A stretch of 64,000 bases of DNA from Eucalyptus grandis (taxonomy: Eukaryota > Streptophyta > Magnoliopsida > Myrtales > Myrtaceae): assembly GCF_016545825.1 (NCBI RefSeq), contig NC_052613.1, forward strand, positions 47,226,112-47,290,111. Direction: 5' to 3'. A program made the translations under genes and the position numbers. This document shows, piece by piece, positions 1 through 12,270 of the stretch. The number at the start of each line of letters is the position of its first letter. The stretch's first letter is position 1. Under the pieces are notes generated by a model, which had not been told where the DNA came from, did not search any database, and saw nothing but the letters and a program-made list of their open reading frames with translations.

Positions 1-1408
1 TTTGCCATGAAAGTTGTTCCCCATGATATTGTTGATGTTGTGTGATTCGCTTGGAACAAATTGTCCATAGGTTCCCTTCCAATTTTTTTTTTTACCTTGA
101 TCTGTGATATTTTGTTGCAATTTTTTGTTATGATTTTCTTTTATAAATTTTTAGGACATACTAAAATGCCATAAAATTCATTTTCTTTTAGTAGGATAAT
201 GGCCCTTTGTTGTTTTTCTTCAAAGATATTGCTTATACTTCGTTTTTGTTGCTTTGCACGTGAGATGAGACCATAAACTTTAGAGTGAAAATAGCATATT
301 GCTTAGGTTGTATGTGTAAGTACATAGCATATTGCTTGGGTTTTATGTGCAAGTACATAGTCATTATTAGCTTCCATAATCTTCATCTCGGCATATGCTA
401 TTTGTTGAATTTGTACACCTGCTGTGTTGTGAGCTCGCTGAATATGTCTACTCTTACCATACATAGCTCAAGTTTATTAGATTCATTGTTGTTCTTGCTG
501 AACATGCTATATTCTTGGCTATGAATGTTGTGTATATTCATAATATGCTGTCGCCAAGTTATAATTGCTGTTTATGACTTGAATTTGCTGGATTCATGTT
601 CATGTATGATGTCTATGTCCATTTATTAGAATAACGATTTCTATGCGTTATCTTAGTCATATAAGATGATGCAAGGAATCCATGTTTCTTAGATTAGGTT
701 TAGATTAGGGCCCGGAAGATAGAGAAGGCATGAAGATGGTGGAGGTCGATGTCCACTCCGATTGTTATTATGTAATACTCATTTTCCCAACATATGTCTC
801 AGGTTTCGTTTGTTGTATAAAACTCGACGAGTTGCGGGTTTTCTTTCTTTCTTTTTTTAATTGCATTTCTCTTTTATATTCTTTAGGATTGCATGATTAG
901 GTTTACTGTTTTTATTGATTGTTTACTTCATGTCTTGTAATTTCAATTTCATTGATTGTTTTCCTTTCATTTCTTAGGAATAGAATAGAATGAAAGTAAT
1001 CCACCACGCATGATCATTTAGTATAAAAATGATGATCCCGAAAATGTAAAAAGAAACGCATGGACATGTTAGGAAAAACACAACATACTATTTAGGTACC
1101 GAAATGGTGTTAATAGGAACATTGGCGTAACCTTGGTCCCCAAACCTAGATATTTGGTTGCATATAAATCGAGGGAACTTTCCTGACCCTCGATTGGGTT
1201 TTCTAGCCGACTCCCAAAATGAGGCTAGTGGCGACTCCCGTATATTTTTAGGTTGTCATAAATAACTAGACCGTACAAAATTCGTTGTCACGCGGGATAC
1301 GAGCCTGGGAGAGCTCACGATCTCGTGGAGGGATCTCTTGTGATCAAAGTACCCCTAAACCCGACCTTTCCCCTTTGACCTCGAGGGCGGCGAGATCGGG
1401 TCGCGACA
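1..1408 (+). mobile_element. 3' part of an LTR (Gypsy-type), cut by the window start
   Basis: This stretch has no convincing coding sequence. A TATAAAA box lies at 816-822. The 3' end holds the motif GTGGCGACTCCCGTA and a GC-rich tail ending in TCGCGACA, a style known from LTR ends of plant Gypsy elements. From 1409 the sequence matches the spacer of the kinase array (compare 62.49 kb), so the LTR edge is placed at 1408 by comparison with the paralogous unit. It could be the right-hand LTR of a full element or a solo LTR; the left edge is outside the window. Short repeats around 285-360 are internal. Confidence 0.55.
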
Positions 1409-2110
1409 TTGGTATTCATACATTTGGAAATAAGAACGGATTTGATCAAGCATGACACAACAAAGATCGTGCTTTCAATAACATGACATGTAAATAGGAT
1501 CGGGCAAGTTTATTTCATGACCAAGAAATGAGCAAGTTGCATCGTTGAGCTGAATTTACAGTAGGTGCTATATCTAGTAGGCTCATTTCATATGCCTTCA
1601 ACAGTGGTGAGAATAATACTATTGGCAAAACAATTCTTCTAGCTTTGTCAAGAGGAACCTATCTGTGGTTGATGAACTCTCGGTTAGTAAGTTTTGTTTT
1701 TTTTTTTTTTTTTGGTAACTCAAGGAACTCCATAAGCTGACAGCCGGTGAGCAAACCCTGGGGGAGCGACTGCAGAACCCACCACCACAGTACTCAAGAT
1801 AAGAATCCCTAACGACTCATTTGGGATTCGAACTCCTCCCTTTCGTGAGGGGGAGAGAGCCCAAGCCAGCTGTGCGCCATTGCGGGTGGTGGTACGTTTG
1901 TTCAGACTAGGAAGATCCAATAATTTCACCATTAAGCATTGAAATAACGGTTGAAATGGTACATGGTAGTGCACTAATATGCATCTTAAGGCCTCAACTT
2001 CAAAGCATCTCCTAGATATTTCCCAGTTGACTAGTGCTAGGTTGCTAGAACACAGTCTTCCTTCCATAATTTCTAGACGAGTTAATACCCTGAAAAACTC
2101 CAAAGTGATA
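1409..2110 (-). pseudogene. Receptor-kinase C-lobe relic (S-domain/CRK-like), unit 0
   Basis: Read on the minus strand, about 1895-2100 gives a decayed C-terminal kinase lobe: a WEISRRCFEVEALRCI-like string corresponding to the subdomain X-XI region (usually EALRCIHIGLLCVQ), then a serine-proline tail. The same relic recurs downstream of each LRK10L copy (5.2, 27.8, 36.2, 55.5 and 62.7 kb). No LRK10L gene precedes it inside the window, so it marks a unit lying further left. It is interrupted by a SINE. The family assignment rests on motif similarity; S-domain versus cysteine-rich RLK cannot be separated from this fragment. Confidence 0.6.
1697..1891 (-). mobile_element. tRNA-derived SINE (minus strand)
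   Basis: A poly(T) run (1697-1713) is the A-tail of a minus-strand element. On the minus strand the head carries a Pol III A-box-like segment (GCACAGCTGGCTTGG) and a perfect B box (GAGTTCGAATCC). The flanks GTAAGTTTTGTT and GTACGTTTGTT form an imperfect target-site duplication, and the other units lack the insert (for example 36.31 kb). About 195 bp long. It is not a tRNA gene because no cloverleaf can be completed. Confidence 0.7.
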
Positions 2111-2368
2111 AATTAACAAATGATAGGAAGACTGTGTTCGAGATTTGGCTAAACTGTCATGTATAATTTCTAGACGAGTGCTAGGTTGTAACAAATGATG
2201 TTCGAGATTTGGCTAACAGCGAGGGGCTCTTAACTCGGTCAGGGAAGATGAGTGTTGACTTCGATTCAAGACCAAATCTAGAACCTCATTGGGACTTTGA
2301 AGGGTGAGACAGGCTGCGGAGGAGCTGCTCGGAAGCGGGCTTGGGAGGGGATCGAGGGGAGGTGGAGT

Positions 2369-2413
<45 letters not shown>

Positions 2414-2906
2414 TGAAGGGATTCTAGAGAGAGAAATCGAGAGGAGCCAGAGAAGGCCAGGGAGGGATTTCCATGTCCAAGTTGAGAGGATGCTTGATGG
2501 GACCGGAAATTATTTTCCCTAATTTTAGAAGGGCATTTTCATTGACCAGAAAAGGTTTTGTTTGACCACTCCTTTTCTAGGCCCCAAAAGCCGAAAAACG
2601 AGGAGAAAGTTTTTCGCAAAACAACAGAGCTTCGTCTAGTCTTCAAGTCCACTCTTCAGGTCTCCTCTTCTAAGTCTTCCATGTCCACTATTCCAGTCAA
2701 CTAAAGTGAATCAGCAGATTCCGAGAAACTGAATATGCAGGAAGGGATTACCAATGAGAATGCCTTCTTTAACGTCAAAATAGTAAAATCCTCCTTGTCT
2801 TTGCTTATGCTGATGCTCTCTATTGGGAGAGCGCGCACTTTGATATGTGCTATCGACTCCTTCCTTTTATTTCTAAAAAACCAGAGTTTGTTTTCCAGTT
2901 CGTAGT
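2111..2906 (+). promoter_or_regulatory. Upstream/leader region of LRK10L-1
   Basis: Conserved block found before each LRK10L copy (18.9, 33.2 and 58.1 kb). It includes a GC-rich part with a purine tract, a TTGACC W-box-like hexamer in a TTTGACCACT context near 2560, and a leader around 2650-2900 with a conserved upstream ATG (ATGCAGGAAGG). W-boxes are known WRKY sites in defence-gene promoters; a function here is inferred only. No gene of its own is supported. Confidence 0.4.
2371..2403 (+). repeat. (GA)n microsatellite
   Basis: Perfect GA repeat in the upstream block. Shorter versions sit at the equivalent positions near 19107 and 58291, so the tract is part of the duplicated unit and has changed length between copies. 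Confidence 0.9.
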
Positions 2907-5121
2907 ATGGGTATAGAGCGTTGTAGTATCGACAGAGCGTTAGCTTACATTCTCTTCCTCTCCATCTTGGTAGTGTCAACCCAGTTGGTGACGTATGAGG
3001 ATTGTGAGGCCACCATGTGTAGCAAGAGTGGTCTGAACATAAGCTATCCCTTTTGTGTTGCTGGAAGGGGGAAGGAACTTTGTGGCTACCCTGGCTTCGA
3101 GGTTATGTGCGTACGAGGGGAACGTATGTATGGCAGCTTCTCCATCCGGAGCATCTCTTATGAGAAGTGATCATTTCGGTTAGCAAATCGGTATATGGAC
3201 GACAGCGGTTGCTTCGTTCCTCATCCCTTCACCTATTATCACTATAATCCCTTCCAGAACTCCAGTTTTCAGTATTACCTACATTTGTTCTATGGCTGCA
3301 GTGATACATTTTCTACAGACTTGCCTCAATCTCGGCTAAGTTGCACTTCTGATCAATTGAATTACACGTTTGTTGTGCTAACAAGTAAGGAAAAATGGCC
3401 AGTTCAAGTAATAGAATACCAGTTGAACTGAAGGGGGGAATCCTAAACCCAACCATAAATAGTGTTGACTACAGGGAGCTCCTGAAGGATGGGTTTGCAT
3501 TGAGCTGGACATTGTTGACCAATAAGAGTCGTGCCGAGTGCAAACACAGTGAAGGCCGATGTGGCAGATCAAATGACAAAGACTTTGTTTGCTATTGCTC
3601 TGAGGGATCCTATCCCAAAATTTGTCATGCTGGTAACATTTATCAGGACTTGCTGCAATAAGCAAATCATTTTGTCTGCGTATTCTCACAACTTCCTGGT
3701 GTTTGATCACTAACGTCTTTTTAAGTGTCTTCATGTCCTCAACAAAGTTGCATCTTTTGCATCTATTTTTCGCAGGGGATTCTTCATACTGTCTCTGCTT
3801 TAACGTTGTAGGTAAAGTTAACAGGTTACTGAAGAAAGGTGCCATTTGTAAGTAACATATACTTGATTTCTTAGCCATGCGTAGGAATTAAAAACAAAGA
3901 CTTTTGGCAATGGCACGGTGCATGCCTTCCAGAAATCAAAATTCCTATTCATTTACCATTTAAGAAGGAGCTTTCACTATAGAAATGAATATGCACTTAG
4001 TATTTCCTTTTGGTCACAGTTGCTTCATTATGCAGGGTGGGTGCTGTTGCAATGGTTCTAGCATATCTTTGTAAAAAGACATTTTACAATTAGAAATCCA
4101 TGGCCCCATAGGGCAAGAAGATGAATGGGTTTGATAAATTTGAGGTTGTTTTCGAAAATGATGGTATGTCAATTTCGAGAAGATATTCTTATGCTGAGAT
4201 CAAGAGAACGATGAACTCATTCAAAGAAAAGCTCGACCAAGGAGGTTATGGTTTTGTGCACAAAGGCAATCTCCTAAATGGTCGTCTTGTGGCAGTGAAG
4301 ATCCTAAGCAAACTAAGAGGAGATGGTGAAGAATTCATCAATGAGGTAAACAGTATAAGCAAACCTTCCCATGTTCACATTGTTCATCTGCTAGGCATCT
4401 GCTTTCACAAAACCAATGAGTTTATGGCCAATGGATCTTTGGAGAAATTCATATATGAAGAGAACTATAGCAAGCTAGGTCATTGCCACCTCGGATGGGA
4501 CACCTAGTACTAAATCTCCCTCGGCATTGCTCAAGGACTTGAATACTTGCACTGAGGCTGCAACTTGAGAATATTACACTTCAACATAAAGCCACAAAAC
4601 ATTCTTCTTGATGAGAATTATAGCCCTAAGATCTCCGGTTTCAGCCTTGCAAAATTATGCCATTGAGACGAGAGTACCATCTTACTATTCAGTGCGCGAG
4701 GGATCGTGGGGTTTATCGCTTCGGAAGTGTTTTGTAGGAACTTTGGTGGAATATCTTACAAATTGGATGTGTGTAGTTTTGGGATGATGGTGCTCGAGAT
4801 AGTTGGTGGGAGAAAAAACATAGTGGTAGGTGCTGATCGAACCAGCAAAGTATAATTCCTGCATTGGATTCACAAGCATCTTGAACTTCGAGAAGAACTT
4901 GGACTGCAGAATATTGTGGATGAAGGAGACAGTGAGAAGGCTAGGAAGATGGTAATAGTGAGCTTGTGGTGCATACAGACCAATCCTTCAAATAGGCCGA
5001 CAATGAATGAGGTGGTGGATAAGTAAGAGGCGGCATTGCCTGTCTCCAAGTTCCTCCCAAGCCCTATTTGTCTTCTCCGTCAAGATCATCACCAACCATT
5101 TCAATGTCCACGATTGTGTGA
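2907..5121 (+). pseudogene. LRK10L-1: decayed LRK10L-2-type receptor kinase
   Basis: Same plan as LRK10L-5: ectodomain exon from the ATG at 2907, 36-bp exon 2 at 3812-3847, exon 3 from about 4020 to the TGA at 5119. The ectodomain starts with a signal peptide and YEDCEATMCSKSG. Breaks: TGA at 3168-3170, a roughly 20-30-bp deletion near 3405 that shifts frame, a lost cysteine (NKSRAEC for the usual NKGCAQC), a TAG just after the membrane segment, TAG at 4505, TGA at 4553 and TGA at 4664. The catalytic Asp is Asn (HFNIKPQN) and DFG is GFS. Several stops are CGA to TGA changes. Not expected to make an active kinase. Confidence 0.9.
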
Positions 5122-5954
5122 AACATAATTTGGCAAGAATACTTTTTTAACTAAGAGCTGTAAATTCAATGCACTAAGCTATCTATAAGTTCAATAATAG
5201 GACATGTAAATAGGATCAGGCAGGCTCATTTCATGAGCTAGCTATAAGTTGCATTTTTAGTTGAATTTACGGACTATATTTTATCTAGCATATTCATTTC
5301 ATTTGTGCCTTCAACAGTGGTAAGAATAATACTATTGATAGGACATTTCTTCTAGCTTTGTTTAGAGGAACCTGCCGGTGGCTATTAAACTCTTGGTGAA
5401 CGGGTTTGTTCGAACTAGGAAAATTCACAAATTTCACCGTTAAGTATTGAAATAACAGTTGAAACGGTACAGAGTAGCCCATTAATATGCATCTTAAGGC
5501 TTCAACTTCGAAGCATCTCACAGATATTTCCTAATTGACTAGTGCTAGGACTTAGTCTTCCTTTGACAAATTCCGAACTTGAGAGGGAGAGAGAGAGAAG
5601 ATTTCAAGTATGATTATTATTGGAATTTGAGTTGATGGGAATAGATTGAGTTCTTTGTGGGTAACAGCTTATGAATTCTAATAGGCTCAAGGATGGATCT
5701 TCCTCGTTAAAGCTAGTATTCTGTCTCCCATTATAATTTCTTGCAATAGTATTCTAAATCTAAAGACATCTGATTTTTTTTTTCCAAAAACGCTCTTTCA
5801 TTGCATATTCTAGAGCCATGCTTGCATGTCATGAATCATGTTGATATTCCTTGTCTTATGCATACTAAGGAGGAAAAAAGTACTAACTGGAACTCTCAGT
5901 ATATCTGCTTGACATTTTTTGTCACCAAGTACCTTAGTCATCCAACAAGTTATT
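5122..5954 (-). pseudogene. Receptor-kinase relic, unit 1, part 1
   Basis: Minus-strand kinase relic, tail to tail with LRK10L-1. At 5294-5521 it reads MRCFEVEALRCIL then VNFPSSNKPVHQEF, matching the C-terminal end of S-domain/CRK-type kinases. The region 5760-5940 reads as the activation segment and DFG neighbourhood in broken frames. The relic is cut at about 5954 by the LINE and continues at 12026. Confidence 0.6.
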
Positions 5955-6917
5955 ATTCAATCGGCATTGCTTAGCTCCTCATCGACTTCGTCGATTTAGT
6001 ATTGGTGGCTTCAACCCTCTCTCTTTCGATAGAGCCCTCCCTCTTCATCTGGATAGAGTTTCTTCTTTATCCCTCCCATAGGTGATAGGATAATTAAATC
6101 TCAAAAGCCCCCTTGAATATGCTCCCAGTTACAGTCCAAATGGATAATTCCATCATCCTATTCAAAAAAGAAGTATCTTTTTCACATCACCCCTAGGTTT
6201 CAAATCCCTAAACCCTAAATCCCAATAACCCAACTTCTATTTTAAATAAAACCTAAATTTCCGCCCTTACGACTATGTCTAGAAGGTCAGCAGGACTTTG
6301 CCGAGCCATCTACCCACTAGAAGTTCAATCACATCACTCTCCAGCTTGGGCATTACTATTCCATTGGGTTTGCTGGAGGTGAGTCGATCAACCTTTTCAA
6401 CCACAACTCCTTACATTTCAGGCAAACCAGCTCCTTGGGTTTTGATGAAAGTGCATTGTCTGGCTCTTTTCACAGAGCTCCCTTCAAAGCGACCTCTACC
6501 CAGAATCTGCATCAGCTTTGACCAGACAATACATCTACTTAGTCTCGACAATAGTAAGTCTCTCGAGCGTGATCTGCAAAATAGGAAATTGGAAAGAGAT
6601 AGTTTGAATGAGCTTTGTCTAGAGGCGTTATGTAAAAGCTTGGATCATTTGTGGTGAGAGAATGATATGGTAAATGTGAGGAGAGAGATTCCAGTAGTAA
6701 AAAGAATGGAATGCAGTCTAACCCTGTATTGCAAGCTATTTTGAATCCAAATATAAACTTTCAGGCTTTCCAAAACACAATGAAGAAGGCATGGAAGTTA
6801 GATACAATGGTTTGTAGTAAGAAAGACTCGGGATTTTACTCCTTTTTGTTTGATTCAGAGGCTAAGAAAGAAAGAGTTTTAAATTAGGGACATTGATCAT
6901 TCGCAAGTAATTTATTA

Positions 6918-7196
6918 GTGCCAAAACAATGTGTAGTAGATATACCCGAGCATTGTTTCACAATTAGTGCATTTTGGGTTCAAATAGTAGGAATACCTCC
7001 AGGATGGGTGCTGGAAGATATATACTCTGATTTAGCTGAGAAGATAGAGAGGGTATTGGAAGTTCAGTTAGAGGCTAAAGGAGGTGGGCCCCATAGAACA
7101 GGGAGAGTGAAGGTTGAAGTGGACTTGCTGGCCCTTCTGAGATCCATAACTATTGTTAATTTAGGAGAAAACAATGCTATGGGTGGAATTTATATA
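6918..7196 (+). pseudogene. LINE ORF1 fragment, DUF4283/gag-like
   Basis: Longest open piece of the LINE first ORF. It holds the FWVQIVGIPPGWVLEDI motif characteristic of the DUF4283 domain in plant LINE ORF1 proteins (usually FWVRIHNLPLG...). Such proteins bind the element RNA. Upstream pieces (6298-6657) are in other frames, and the following charged region up to about 7.7 kb is disrupted by stops. Confidence 0.65.
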
Positions 7197-7849
7197 TGAA
7201 CGGCTACCTTACTATTATTATTCATGCAAGAGAATGGTCACTATGCCTTGTATTTCGAAGAAATCCCATAAGAGCAAACAAAATGGACTGAAAACAAGGC
7301 ATGCAAATATGAACCTTAGCTGAAAGTTGAAGTGCATGAAAAGAGTCCTCACTAGGAAGCTTTCTATAGGGTGATAGCCCAATGCAATGAAGAAGAAGAA
7401 TCAGCTTCAGAAACAAAAATTTAGCTAGCTGAGATGGAAATTACAGTAAGAGAAGGAGTAAAGAGTCCAACTCTAACTAAAAGTGAGGAAAAAAAAAGAA
7501 CTAATAGCCCCTCACTAAAAGAGCAAGATGGAGATTTAGCCCCAACTGCAGCATAAAAGGAAAATAAAGGCAAACAAATAGTGTTATTCGAACCACCACT
7601 ATTGAAGTTCTCAAGATCAAGGCACTAAGTGTCAAGAAAAGCCAAAGTCTTAAAAGAGCCAAAAAACAAAGAGGATTCAAGATTCTATCATTGCACTAAT
7701 AGACATGATGAAGTTATTAGATATGCCTGTTCAGGTGGTAAGGCAAGGAAATGAGTGGGGTTTGGTGGCTAGCCCAAATAAGCCACTAGAGACAACATGA
7801 GGGTTTTGAGTTAGACTAGCCCAAATAAGCCACTAGAGACAACATGAGG

Positions 7850-8530
7850 GTTTTGAGTTAGAACTATTAAAAGCTAGGCAACCCCTTGACATTCCAAGAG
7901 CTGAGAGCCTTAGTGGCTTAGGAAAGGCCTAATTTAGTGTTTTTAATGGAAATAAAGAATAAGGAGTCGCTGGTGGAGAGGACAAGAAGACAGCTTAAAT
8001 ACCCACACTCGTATTTAGAGCAATAGGAAGGAATAACGGGTGGCTTGGTCATAATGTGGGATGAAGAAGTAGAAATCAAAGTGATTTTCAGCTCAAAAGA
8101 AGTCATCAATTTGGAATGCAAAGATCTAGAAAGCAGCAAACGAATGAGAATTACTTTCCTTCATGCTTCCACAAACTTTTGAGAAAGACTAGTGCTTTGA
8201 CAATAAATATGAAGCTTCCAAATAATTAGTCAGCTTCCGTACATATGCATGGGTGACTTTAATAAGATTTTGTATAACTGAAAGAAGGAAGGCAAAAGAG
8301 AGGATGACCCTTATAGAATAGTGGCTTTTCCAAAATTCATGAATGACTGTCCTTTCATGGATATGGAGAGAGTAGTTGCGCGTACACATGGACAAACAAG
8401 AGGGAAGGTGATGCACTAACTAAGAAAATGTTAGACAGAGTGATATGCACAATGGAATGGAGGGTAGCCTTTCCAAATGCAGAGGTTGTGGCACTACTTG
8501 CCCTAGGATCGGATCACAGCTCACTCATGC
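7850..8530 (+). pseudogene. LINE endonuclease domain relic
   Basis: Across frames the segment reads like the N-terminal part of the exonuclease-endonuclease-phosphatase domain: an FLMEIKNKESLVERT-like piece near 7945, then GGLVIMWDEEVEIKV near 8040, as in plant LINE pol proteins (NRGLGNP... LMETK... GGLALLW). Stops and shifts interrupt it. The domain normally nicks target DNA for target-primed reverse transcription. Confidence 0.6.
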
Positions 8531-8984
8531 TCTATTTGCATCCACTTCATAACAAAAGGAAGAAATAGTTTAAGTTTGAGGTTTACTGGCTTGAAGAATG
8601 GGAATAGTTTCACCTCTTGAGTTTTTCAGAAAAAGTCTAAGAAGTGTCAAATGAACTAACATTATGGAGTAGGGGAAAGTTTTCCAATGTATCACACGAA
8701 ATTAGAGAGCTGAAAAGGAAATAACTGAGATAAATAACAGATCATTGGCAAACACTAGCAAAGCAGAAATCCATAATATAGTAGCACAAATGGAAAGATT
8801 GTGGATATAAGAGGAGATGTATTGGGGGATGAGATCCCTTATTGAATGGCTACCATGGGGAGACAAAAATACAAAATACTTTTACGCAACTATGGTTCAA
8901 AGGAGGCATCGAAACGGGATAACAATGTTGAAGATTGATGAAGAAAACTAGTCCAAAGAACCAAACACCCTTAAAAATCACATA

Positions 8985-10110
8985 GTGGACTTCTATCCAA
9001 ACCTTTATGTATCCGTAAGACATCAAAACTTCCAACCCATCTTAGACCAATGCTTGAGCCCAGTTAGAGACGAGATAAATGACAAATTGATGACAACTAT
9101 CATTATTGAGGAAGTCAAAGAAGCACTTTCTCAATTGGGGGCATCTAAAGCCCAAGGCCCGATGGTTTGAATAGCCAATTTTATTGGCACTTCTAGGAGG
9201 AAATCAAGGAGGATGTACTTCGGCTGGTTCAAACTTTCTTCAATACAGGTATCCTCAACCCAACTTCAAACAAGACATATTGCTCTTATTCCAAAAATTT
9301 AAGAACCCATAAGAAATAAGTCAGTTTAGACTTATAAGCTTAAGCAACTTCAACTATAAAATCATCTCCAAAGTGATGACTAATAGGCTAAAACCATGGC
9401 TCAATGAATTGATAGCAATAGAACAAAGTGCTTTTGCCCAAGGCCGTCAAATTTAAGATAATATCCTCATAATCCAGGAAGTATTGCATCAATTGAGGGT
9501 AAGGAAAATAAAGAAGAAGTTCCAAGCCATCCTTAAATTGGACATGCAAAAGCATGTGACAGGGTAGAATGGGACTTCTTGAGAGCATGTATGTTGAAAA
9601 TGGGCTTTTGTGAACATTGGGTCAACTTAATCATGCAGTGTGTCTCGACTGTTTCGTTCAGTGTGAAAATAAATGGAGAACCTATGCAATATTTTCTCCT
9701 TCACGTGGAATCAAACAAGTTGATCCACCATCCCCTTATCTATTTATACTTATGGCCAATGTTCTATCATGGATGATGCATAATGCCATAACGGATGGAA
9801 GCCTCAAATGAATCACTCTTAATGGATATTGCCTTACATTGTCACACATATTATTTGCTGACGATGCTATATTTTTCCTAGATGGAACAGTCAAGGAATG
9901 CCAAAACTTGGCAGCTATCTTAAACCAATAGTATTTTGCAACATGTCAAGTTGTCAATTTGAACAAATCAAGAGTTGCTTTCAGTAGTGGTTGTCCCATG
10001 AATTTGAAGAGAAATATGGCTCGAGAGTCGCGTGTCCCGATTATAGAAAAGATGGGGAAATACCTCAGCATACCATCCGATTGGAGTTAGTCAAAAAAAT
10101 AAATGTTTGT
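8985..10110 (+). pseudogene. LINE reverse transcriptase relic
   Basis: EEVKEALSQLGASKAQGP at about 9109-9166 matches the N-terminal RT motif (usually KAPGPDG). The catalytic FADD motif is intact at about 9854-9865 (LFADDAIFF). The middle is shifted between frames at 9300-9620 and 9617-9811. The FADD box identifies a non-LTR retrotransposon RT. Confidence 0.75.
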
Positions 10111-11308
10111 ATGGATATTAGCAAGAGTAAATATGAAGATGGAGGGACATAAATAAAAAATTCTGTCAAAAGCAAGTAAAGAAGTCTTGATTAAGAGCAT
10201 AGTGCAAGCTATTCCTTAATATGCCATGTCAATTTTCAAGATTTCAATTTGTTTGTAATGCCATTAAGAACAGAGTAGCCTCTTTTTGGTGGAAACAAAG
10301 TGATATAAGAATGGGAATGCATTGGAAAAATTGAGAAGTGATGAAATTCAAGAAAGATGAAGGAGGATTAGGCTTCAAAGACTTGCAAACTTTTAACAAG
10401 GCTTTGTCAGGCAAACAAACATGGAGACTATCTTAAAATCCTTAAGCACTTTGGTGTCGGGTTCTTAAAATGATATATTTTCCGGATGGAGATTTATGGA
10501 AATCCAAAAAAGGATATCGCCCGTCCTGGGGTTGGCAAAGTATCCTAGTGGGAAGAGAAACCATTGAGCCAGAGGTTAATTGGTTGGTGGGAGATGGTAA
10601 ATCTATAAAAATTTGAGAGAACAAATGGTTAACCTCTAGTTTATTTGAGGTCCTGCAAATAGGAATGATCCATACAAAGTAGTAGATCTGATTAATGAAG
10701 GAGCGAGGGAGAGGAAAGAACCAATTTTGCGTAATCTTTTTGCGGAGAATGTCGTCAAAGAAATACTAGCTATCCCCATTAGCCTTCCCCCAAGGCAAAT
10801 GTTCTATGTTGGATAGCAAACAAAACCGTAAGCTATACAATTAAAGTGGCTACAACAATGAGCATTTCAAGTCCAACAAGCTAGATCCAAACAAGGCAAC
10901 AACCTCATAGCAGCCTTTCATACAACTATGGACAAAAATATGGAATCTCTAAGTCCTCACCCCCCCCAAAGGAATTATTGAATAAGTAAAATGGAAATGA
11001 AAAATGCAAATCTTTCTGTGAAGCATATGCCAAGATGCCCTACCCACACAAGAAAAACTTTTCAAGAGAAGAGTATTACCAGACCCGTTATGCTCGCTCT
11101 GCTCAAAACACCTAGAGACAATCGAACATATGCCTTTGATCTACGGCTGGATAGGGAAAATCTAGTTAGATCCAACTTTCAAGACACAACCATCTAAATG
11201 TAACCAGAGCAGATAAATGGCTGCTAGACGTATTCGAAGCAAAATCTGATCTGCCTGAAGTAGAGGTAGTCACAACAACACTTTGGCTCATATGGAAGGC
11301 GTGAAATA

Positions 11309-11760
11309 ATGTTGTGTTTTAGGGGGCAAAAACTTGATGCTCAAGCTATACTAGAAGAAGCACGAGCTCAAGTCAACAGCCATCTCCAATGGAAGCCACA
11401 AAGTAGCAAATCAAAGCCCAGAACAAGAAGAGAAGCGACCAAGTGGAAACCTCCAATTGGCGACAATCTGAAGCTGAATGTGGATGTTTCGTGGGTGGGG
11501 AGCAAAAACCCGTGTTCCATTGTCAGGATCTTAAGGAATTTGAGCGAGATGGTGGAAGGTGGATTCATGAGTGAGATTGGAGCAAAGTTTCCCCTTCAAG
11601 CCGAAGCCCTAGCTTTTGTGAAAGGGCTGAAGTTTCTACAACAAATCTAAGTGAGTCACGTGCAGCAAGTACAACAGAAGTCAATAGATTATCTTTGTGA
11701 AAGTGACAATCGGATGGTAGTGGAAAGCATCTTGGGCTGAGAAGAAGCACCTTGGGCTGT
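11309..11760 (+). pseudogene. LINE C-terminal RNase H-like domain (RVT_3)
   Basis: The ORF 11309-11650 reads KWKPPIGDNLKLNVDVSW, the start of the RVT_3 RNase H domain of plant LINEs (usually W.PP..G..K.N.DGA). It continues with QAEALAFVKGLKF and, after a stop, a DN-containing segment near 11705. The first catalytic Asp is placed in NVDVSW. Confidence 0.7.
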
Positions 11761-12025
11761 GAGGAACATAATAAGTGAAGGAAAAGGGTCTTAGGCTAGT
11801 TTGGCCAAGCAAAGCCGGCCCATTGTCTAAGGGAACAAAACTGAGCTGCCAATAGGGTAGCAAAAGCCCATCGCAGCGAAAAACTTCCTTTCAATTGGTG
11901 TCTTCCCATCCCCAACTTCTTTGGGATATTTTATATTCAGAAGTTTGTTTACATTTATCATATAGCTATTGTATTAATGAATGAAAGTAATCACCCATTT
12001 TATGACCCGACAAAAAAAGAAAAAA

Positions 12026-12270
12026 AACAGTTTATTGCTCCTCTTAAGATCTCTTTGAATTTTATGTAGTCTAGTGTCCCGGTGAAGATATGGAAGGCCT
12101 CGACAAATTCCATCAGCAATGCCGAACCGTCTTCTCCAGTACAGTTGGTCTCGTTTGAGTGGATCTAACTTAGGCCATGAAAAGTGAAATTCATATAAAA
12201 AGTTCAAATGTAAACTGATACATGTGTATATGCAAAAGCAGACACGCTCAAGGAACATCACGTTCTGTCA
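12026..12270 (-). pseudogene. Receptor-kinase relic, unit 1, part 2 (catalytic loop)
   Basis: Continuation of the minus-strand kinase relic after the LINE. It reads [34 protein letters not shown] then QRDLKRSN, matching subdomains V-VIb of S-domain/CRK-type kinases (YLH.DSRL..IHRDLKASN). The His of HRD is lost. The same segment recurs at 29450-29650, 36.95-37.06, 57.0-57.1 and 63.55-63.71 kb. Confidence 0.75.

Larger units (their letters stand above)
5955..12025 (+). mobile_element. Full-length but decayed L1-like LINE
   Basis: About 6.1 kb with the usual plant LINE order: ORF1 with a DUF4283-like gag (6.9-7.2 kb), endonuclease (about 7.85-8.5 kb), reverse transcriptase (about 9.0-10.1 kb), a zf-RVT-like stretch, and RNase H (11.3-11.75 kb), ending in an A-rich tail (12011-12025). 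Flanks AACAAGTTATT (5944-5954) and AACAGTTTATT (12026-12036) are a diverged target-site duplication. The empty site is seen in other units (for example 36.95 kb). Every ORF is broken by stops and shifts, so it is immobile. Confidence 0.85.

Noticed and set aside
1800..1891. Possible tRNA gene on the minus strand
   Set aside because: The B box is perfect, but there is no cloverleaf or acceptor stem, and the segment ends in a long A-tail with target duplication; it is a SINE.
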